Of a DNA stretch of 64,000 bases, positions 59,378-64,000 are shown piece after piece. A program made the translations under genes and the position numbers. Positions within the stretch are counted from its first letter, which is position 1. The number at the start of each line of letters is the position of its first letter. The notes below the pieces were generated by a model that saw only the letters and a program-made list of their open reading frames with translations, was not told where the DNA came from and ran no database searches. The DNA is from Marilutibacter chinensis (GTDB taxonomy: Bacteria; Pseudomonadota; Gammaproteobacteria; Xanthomonadales; Xanthomonadaceae), in NCBI RefSeq assembly GCF_021725675.1, contig NZ_JAKJPO010000003.1, positions 124,001-188,000 on the forward strand. The letters are read 5' to 3'.

Positions 59378-60604
59378 TCAATGCCCGGGAGCGGTGGTGG
59401 CATCGTCCAGTGCCGCGCCGTCGCTCTTCGCGGATTCCGGTGGCGCGGCATCGATCGTCCATTCCATCGTCGGCAACGGCAGGCTCGCTTCCACGCGGGT
59501 GCCATGGCCGCGCCGCGACTCGATCCGCAACCTGCCGCCCAGTCCTTCCACCCGCTCGCGCATTCCGCCCAGGCCGTTGCCGGGCACGATGTCGCCGCCA
59601 CGGCCGTCGTCCTCGACCCGCAGCACGATGTCGCCGTCGACCTCGTGCAGTTCGACCCAGGCCTGTCGTGCCCGGGCATGCCGCTGCAGGTTGGTGACCG
59701 CCTCGCGCAGCGCCAGTGCAAGCGCGGTTTCGTGTTCCGGCGGCAGCGGCGGCAGGTCTGCGTCGTACTCAAAGGCGATGCCGTCGGACTCGAGCAGCAG
59801 CCGTGCCGAGGCCAGCTCGGCTGCGATGCCGGCGGCGCGGATGCCGGTGACTGCGCGCCGCACCTGCGACAGCGCGTCGCGCGCGACCCGGCTGACCTCG
59901 CCGATCTCGTGCCGTGCCGCACGCGGATCGTGTTCGAGCAGGCGACCGGCGAGGTCCGACTTCAGCGCCACCAGGGACAGCGTGTGGCCGAGCAGGTCGT
60001 GCAGGTCGCGGCCGATCCGCTCGCGCTCGGCAAGCGCAGCGAGCCGACGCACCTCGTCGTGCGACATGCGCAGCGCGGTGTTGCTGCGCTTGGAGATGGC
60101 CTCGAAGTGGGTCACCAGGCCGATCACGAAACTCACGACCGGCAACCACGCCACCGCCATCCACGGATAGCCGAGATGGAACGCCCAGCCGATGGCAAGC
60201 ACGTTCAGCACCATCAGTCGCAGCAGATATCCCCACACCGACGCACCCAGGCCGATGCGAAGCATCACGCATCCAAACGCGAAGTAACTCAGTCCCGACG
60301 GATACCACAGGGGCAACAACGCCAGGCACAGGGCGACCATGCCGTAGGCGTAGCGTGCCACCCGTCGCGGCGCGACCAACAGGGTCTTCGCGTACAGCCA
60401 CAGGAACAGCGGATACGAGACCAGTGTCAGCAGCAGCCAGCGCAGGTCGTAGCCGGCCGGAGTGAACGCCGGGGTTATGAACACCCACACCGTCCACAAC
60501 AGGTGGACCGCATCGGCCCAGGGTGACTTGCCTTCGCGCAGTGCACCGTCCACCTCCGAACCAGGCTCGGGCTTCAACCATGCGAGGACGGAGCGGGAGG
60601 CCAT
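59378..60604 (-). CDS. DesK-type sensor histidine kinase
   Basis: 408 residues. About five to six helices fill residues 30-170. The dimerisation domain has RRLAALAERERIGRDLHDLLGHTLSLVALKSDLA with the phospho-acceptor His in LHDLLGHT. The compact HATPase domain has EAVTNLQRHARARQAWV, EDDGRGG and GNGLGGMRERVEGLGG. It senses membrane or envelope state in the DesK/LiaS-like manner and phosphorylates the downstream regulator. Start ATG at 60602-60604 is uncertain for lack of a good ribosome site. Confidence 0.92.
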   Translation of the reverse strand: MASRSVLAWLKPEPGSEVDGALREGKSPWADAVHLLWTVWVFITPAFTPAGYDLRWLLLTLVSYPLFLWLYAKTLLVAPRRVARYAYGMVALCLALLPLWYPSGLSYFAFGCVMLRIGLGASVWGYLLRLMVLNVLAIGWAFHLGYPWMAVAWLPVVSFVIGLVTHFEAISKRSNTALRMSHDEVRRLAALAERERIGRDLHDLLGHTLSLVALKSDLAGRLLEHDPRAARHEIGEVSRVARDALSQVRRAVTGIRAAGIAAELASARLLLESDGIAFEYDADLPPLPPEHETALALALREAVTNLQRHARARQAWVELHEVDGDIVLRVEDDGRGGDIVPGNGLGGMRERVEGLGGRLRIESRRGHGTRVEASLPLPTMEWTIDAAPPESAKSDGAALDDATTAPGH

Positions 60605-60642
60605 CGGCAGGTATCCAGACGGAAGAATGGAACGGAAGGCGC

Positions 60643-61428
60643 TCACGCTGTCGTGGCCAGGCGCCGGCGCGCCAGCAACAGGCACACCACCGTTACCCCG
60701 GTCAGCACCAGCAGATGCAGCCACAGCGGCTGGCCCGCATCGCGGCCGACCACCTTCAACGCGACCTGCCCGAGATGATACGACGGCCACAATGGCGCGA
60801 CTGCGCCCAGCCACGACGGGAACGCGGCCAGCGGCACCACCAGCCCGGACAGGAACGACATCGGCAGGTAGACGATGTTGACCACCGCAGGCGACGCATC
60901 GCCGCTGCTCACGGTGCCGATCCACAGCCCGAGCGCGCAGAACGGCAGCATGCCGAGCACATTGACAACAAACAGACCCAGCCATTGCATCGGCGCCAGC
61001 GACACCCCGGCGAGGGTAGCGGCGATCGCCGCCAGCAGCAGCGAGCAGACGGAAGCGAACAGCATCGCCGAGACGATCTTGGCGCCGAGCCAGGCGCCGG
61101 CCGGCATCGGCAACGCGCGCTTGAGCGCGAGCAGACCGCGCTGGCGATCAATGGCCACGTTGACGCCGAAGCCGAACAGGCCCACGCCCATCACGCCGAA
61201 TACGCCGTAGGTCGCCAGCATGTATTCGGAGATCGCCGCCCCGCTCATCGGGCCGCCATCGCCACGCGGAGCCAGCAGTACGCCGAACAGGGTGTAGAAC
61301 AAAGGCGCGAACAGCAGTGTGGGCACTGCGAACGCGGGCGTGCGCAACACCCGCAGGATCTCGCAGCGTGCCTCCAGCCACCACGCGCGCAGGGCGAAAT
61401 GACGAAATGTCTCGACAGCGGTGTCCAT
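60643..61428 (-). CDS. ABC-2 type transporter permease
   Basis: 261 residues with six helices: TPAFAVPTLLFAPLFYTLFGVLLAP (1st), YMLATYGVFGVMGVGLFGFGVNVAI, KIVSAMLFASVCSLLLAAIAATL, LGLFVVNVLGMLPFCALGLWIG, SPAVVNIVYLPMSFLSGLVVP (the conserved 4th-5th region) and LLVLTGVTVVCLLLA. It works with the ATPase encoded just upstream (TGATG overlap). In linearmycin-resistance systems such exporters remove membrane-damaging lipids or peptides. Confidence 0.93.
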   Translation of the reverse strand: MDTAVETFRHFALRAWWLEARCEILRVLRTPAFAVPTLLFAPLFYTLFGVLLAPRGDGGPMSGAAISEYMLATYGVFGVMGVGLFGFGVNVAIDRQRGLLALKRALPMPAGAWLGAKIVSAMLFASVCSLLLAAIAATLAGVSLAPMQWLGLFVVNVLGMLPFCALGLWIGTVSSGDASPAVVNIVYLPMSFLSGLVVPLAAFPSWLGAVAPLWPSYHLGQVALKVVGRDAGQPLWLHLLVLTGVTVVCLLLARRRLATTA

Positions 61429-62339
61429 CAGGCGGTCTCCCTGGCACGAGTGAGCTCAAGGAAGGCCTCGGCCAATCCGGCACGCCGCACCTCCAGTTCG
61501 ACCAGCCCGGCGTCGGCCGCCAGAAGCTGGCGCACCACCTGTTCGGCGGTGTCGGCGATGATCTCGAGTTGCCGCCCGTCGGATCGCACCTCGCGCACCT
61601 GCGGCCACGCCGCGACCGCATCGGCGGACAGCGCGGTGACGCAGCGGATCCGGCGCTGGACGACGCGGGCGCGGATTTCCGCCACGCTGCCCTCGGCGAT
61701 GATGCGGCCGCCGTCGATGACCGCGACGCGATCGGCGAGCGCTTCGGCCTCCTCCAGGTAGTGGGTGGTCAGCAGGACCGCGCAGCCGTCCGCGACCAGC
61801 CCGCGGATCGCGCGCCACAACGCCTGCCGCGCCTCGATGTCGAGGCCGGTGGTCGGCTCGTCGAGGAACAGCAGCCGCGGACGCCCGCAGATCGCCAGCG
61901 CGAACTGGACGCGTCGCTGCTGGCCGCCGGAGAGCTTGCCGTAACGTCGTTCCAGCAATCCGTCGAGGCCTGCCATCGCGGCGCAGTCGGCGATGCTGAG
62001 CGGCGCCGGGTAGTAACTGCGGGTGAGCTCGAGCAGCTCGCGGACCTTCAACGTGTCCTGGATGCCGGCAGTCTGCAGCATCACGCCGACCTGCTGGCGC
62101 GCCGCCAGTTCCCGCGGCGGACGGCCGAACAGCTCGGCCCGTCCGGCGTCGGCGGCCTGCAGCCCGAGCAGCAGGCCGATCGCGGTCGACTTGCCGGCGC
62201 CATTGGGACCGAGCAGCGCCAGCAGGCGACCCTGGCCGAGTTCGAGATCCACGCCCTGCAGCGCGCGCACCGGCCCGTAGGCCTTGTGCACGGCGCGCAG
62301 ACGCGCAGGTGGAGAAGGGTTCGGAACGTGCGCCGTCAT
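61428..62339 (-). CDS. ABC transporter ATP-binding protein (drug/antibiotic exporter type)
   Basis: 303 residues: Walker A GPNGAGKST, Q-loop region GVMLQTAGIQDTLKVRELLELT, signature LSGGQQRRVQFALA, Walker B LLFLDEPTTGLD and H-loop TTHYLEE. It has a 70-residue C-terminal extension (RARVVQRRIRCVTALSADAVAAWPQVREVRS) found in DrrA/CcmA-like exporters. GGGAG precedes the ATG at 62337-62339. The operon continues with permease, kinase and regulator, all on this strand. Confidence 0.94.
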   Translation of the reverse strand: MTAHVPNPSPPARLRAVHKAYGPVRALQGVDLELGQGRLLALLGPNGAGKSTAIGLLLGLQAADAGRAELFGRPPRELAARQQVGVMLQTAGIQDTLKVRELLELTRSYYPAPLSIADCAAMAGLDGLLERRYGKLSGGQQRRVQFALAICGRPRLLFLDEPTTGLDIEARQALWRAIRGLVADGCAVLLTTHYLEEAEALADRVAVIDGGRIIAEGSVAEIRARVVQRRIRCVTALSADAVAAWPQVREVRSDGRQLEIIADTAEQVVRQLLAADAGLVELEVRRAGLAEAFLELTRARETA

Positions 62340-62711
62340 CGTCGGGCTCCCGCTGCACTGGTGGGAAGGCGGAGTCGATCCCGCCGGGTGCCGCCATCCT
62401 CGCCGTGGCTGGCTCGGCACCCCAGTGCGGGCTGCCATGCATCGCGCATGACAGCTGTCACTTGGAAGCACGCCCACATCGCGCGATGCTCTCGCCCCGG
62501 CATCGCATCCCCGGATGTTGACTTCCGGCAGGTTGGCCGGGGACCGGCCAGGCGTCACACTAGGGCGGGGTCGATGCATGCATGCCGGATCCGCGCGCAT
62601 ATCGGTCGTGCGCGGAGTGTCCGGATCGACCGATGGTTCACGGCCGCGGGCACCCGCCTTTCGCAGTCCCGCTCCCGCCTCCCGATCACGCTTCCGCGCC
62701 CAGGGTTCAGG
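62340..62711. other. 372-bp divergent spacer of the ABC operon and the RND adaptor
   Basis: No gene is seen. It should hold two promoters. A perfect 12-bp palindrome TGACAGCTGTCA lies at 62449-62460 (separate entry); I could not place -35/-10 boxes for either side with confidence. Confidence 0.4.
62449..62460. promoter_or_regulatory. Perfect palindrome TGACAGCTGTCA, possible operator
   Basis: The 12-bp palindrome is 110 bp upstream of the ABC ATPase start and 252 bp from the RND adaptor start. It is a candidate site for the DesR-type regulator, whose dimers bind inverted repeats, but the length is short and chance occurrence is possible. Confidence 0.4.
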
Positions 62712-63962
62712 ATGAATAGCTCCAACGATCTGCTCAAGGAACTTCGCATCGATCGCAGCGCACCACCGCCGTCATCCCGGCGCGGGCTCTGGATCACCCT
62801 CGGCGCGATCGGCGCGATCGCGCTGCTGGCCGTCGCCGGCTGGTTCGCGTTCGGACGCGACGATGCGATCGAGGTGCGTACCGCGGAAGCGGTCGCGATC
62901 GGCGGCAGCGACGGCGGCAGTGCCTCGGTGCTCGATGCGACCGGCTATGTCGTCGCCCGCCGCATCGCCACCGTGTCGGCCAAGGTCACCGGCCGCGTCC
63001 GCGAAGTGCTGATCGAGGAAGGCCAGCGGGTCGAGGAAGGCGAGGTGCTGGCCACCCTGGATCCGGTCGATGCCGAGGCCCAGCAGTCGCTCGCCCGCGC
63101 GCAGCTCGATGCGGCGCGCAGCCAGGCCAACAGCATCCAGGCCCAGCTCACCGAGGCCGAATCCAACGCGCGCCGGCTCGGCACGCTGGTCGGCCAGCAG
63201 CTGGTGTCGAAGGCACAGTACGACCAGGCAATCGCCCAGCGCGACGCCTTGCGCGCGCAGCTGGTGACCGCGCGCCGCAATGCCGCAGTCGCCGCCGACC
63301 AGCTCGACATCGCCGGGATCGGCGTCGACAACACCATCGTGCGCGCGCCGTTCGCCGGCGTGGTGATCGCCAAGGCGGCACAGCCGGGCGAGATCATCTC
63401 GCCGCTGTCGGCCGGCGGCGGCTACACCCGCACCGGCATCGGCACGATCGTCGACATGGACTCGCTCGAGGTCGAGGTCGACGTCAACGAGGCCTACATC
63501 GGCCGCGTGCAGCCGAGGATGCCGGTCGAGGCGACCCTCAACGCCTATCCCGACTGGAAGATCCCGGCCGAGGTGATCGCGATCATCCCGGCCGCCGATC
63601 GCGGCAAGGCCACGGTCAGGGTGCGCATCGCGTTCAAGAGCAAGGACCCGCGGATCGTGCCGGACATGGGCGTGCGGGTGAGTTTCCTCGAGAAGACCGA
63701 ACCCGCGCGGGCCGATGCGCCGCCGCCAGGCGTGCTGGTGCCGGGTGTGGCGGTGGTCGAGCGCGACGGTGCGCAGGTGGTCTTCGTCGTCAGCGATGGC
63801 CGGGTCACGCAGAGGGGCGTCCAGGTCGGCCGCACCCTCGGCGACGACCTGGAAATCACCGACGGGCTGGCCGGCGGCGATACCGTCGTCCTCGATCCGC
63901 CACCGGCGCTCGCCGATCGCAGCGAGGTCGAGATCGCCGGCGACGGCACGTCGAATCCCTGA
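62712..63962 (+). CDS. RND/MFP-type periplasmic adaptor subunit
   Basis: 416 residues. Membrane anchor (about 25-47, ITLGAIGAIALLAVAGWFAFG), biotinyl-lipoyl segment (VSAKVTGRVREVLIEEGQRVEEGEVLATLD), alpha-hairpin (AQQSLARAQLDAARSQANSIQAQLTEAESNARRLG), second lipoyl half (NTIVRAPFAGVVIAKAAQPGEIISP), barrel (VEVDVNEAYIGRVQPRMPVEATL) and proximal domain to the end. It links an ABC (MacB-like) or RND pump to the outside; the partners must lie beyond base 64000. The last 38 bases of the window are spacer. Confidence 0.92.
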   Translation: MNSSNDLLKELRIDRSAPPPSSRRGLWITLGAIGAIALLAVAGWFAFGRDDAIEVRTAEAVAIGGSDGGSASVLDATGYVVARRIATVSAKVTGRVREVLIEEGQRVEEGEVLATLDPVDAEAQQSLARAQLDAARSQANSIQAQLTEAESNARRLGTLVGQQLVSKAQYDQAIAQRDALRAQLVTARRNAAVAADQLDIAGIGVDNTIVRAPFAGVVIAKAAQPGEIISPLSAGGGYTRTGIGTIVDMDSLEVEVDVNEAYIGRVQPRMPVEATLNAYPDWKIPAEVIAIIPAADRGKATVRVRIAFKSKDPRIVPDMGVRVSFLEKTEPARADAPPPGVLVPGVAVVERDGAQVVFVVSDGRVTQRGVQVGRTLGDDLEITDGLAGGDTVVLDPPPALADRSEVEIAGDGTSNP

Positions 63963-64000
63963 ACCGTCGTTCGTCGTATTGATCGTTCGCCCTGGGCATT

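Noticed and set aside
1..64000. tRNA, rRNA, transposase or integrase genes
   Set aside because: None recognised on either strand, so the KAP islet has no visible mobility gene.

Overview
The window is a very G+C-rich bacterial chromosome segment (about two thirds or more G+C by eye) from a gammaproteobacterium of the Xanthomonadales/Lysobacterales, most like Lysobacter or Luteimonas. This rests on gene content: a PepSY-phoP-phoQ locus, a split B12-dependent ribonucleotide reductase (NrdJa plus NrdJb), a Lys/Ala-rich histone H1-like protein, a CPXCG protein, and a complete cbb3 oxidase locus next to an FNR-type regulator. The genus is inference. No rRNA, tRNA, prophage, IS element or CRISPR array was seen.

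Layout. 1-10.8 kb: start of birA, mtfA, phoPQ with a small PepSY protein, a CtlX-like hydrolase behind dusA, a thioesterase, three small secreted proteins of unknown function and a HAD phosphatase. 10.8-15.5 kb: an EF-hand protein, a CPXCG protein, a PQQ-type sugar dehydrogenase lipoprotein, a MocR regulator and two small membrane proteins. 15.5-25.6 kb: cytochrome cbb3 oxidase (ccoNOQP), its assembly genes (ccoGHIS), two further membrane proteins and an FNR/ANR regulator. A perfect TTGAT-N4-ATCAA site stands before ccoN, so regulator, target and assembly machinery form one microaerobic module. 25.7-43.3 kb: mostly single housekeeping or unknown genes (amidase, outer-membrane barrel, GFA, MmcQ, DUF1993, secreted and membrane unknowns, LysR/DJ-1, AraC/NTF2/SDR, GNAT, S9 peptidase lipoprotein, HTH protein, RidA, two VOC proteins).

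43.3-45.7 kb is an accessory islet: two near-identical 285-bp direct repeats followed by a visibly lower-G+C KAP-family P-loop NTPase, a family with phage-exclusion members. 45.7-50.3 kb carries nrdJb, the histone-like gene and nrdJa, with a likely NrdR operator upstream. 50.3-56.5 kb: a DegP/DegQ protease, a YqjD/YqjE/YqjK-like envelope trio with an AI-2E transporter, a HAD hydrolase and an M17 aminopeptidase. 56.6-64 kb: a LysR gene broken by one in-frame stop and divergent from azoR, a tandem pair of a dispersed repeat, an ABC exporter with its own DesK/DesR-type two-component system, and an RND-type periplasmic adaptor.

The most notable unexplained structures are: (i) a perfect 15-bp hairpin over the phoQ start codon with the Shine-Dalgarno in the loop, next to tandem 165-bp (55-codon) repeats; (ii) an A9 run inside nrdJb where a slip in either direction removes the zinc-ribbon tail; (iii) the KAP NTPase islet; and (iv) a predicted lipoprotein carrying an S-adenosylmethionine methyltransferase fold.
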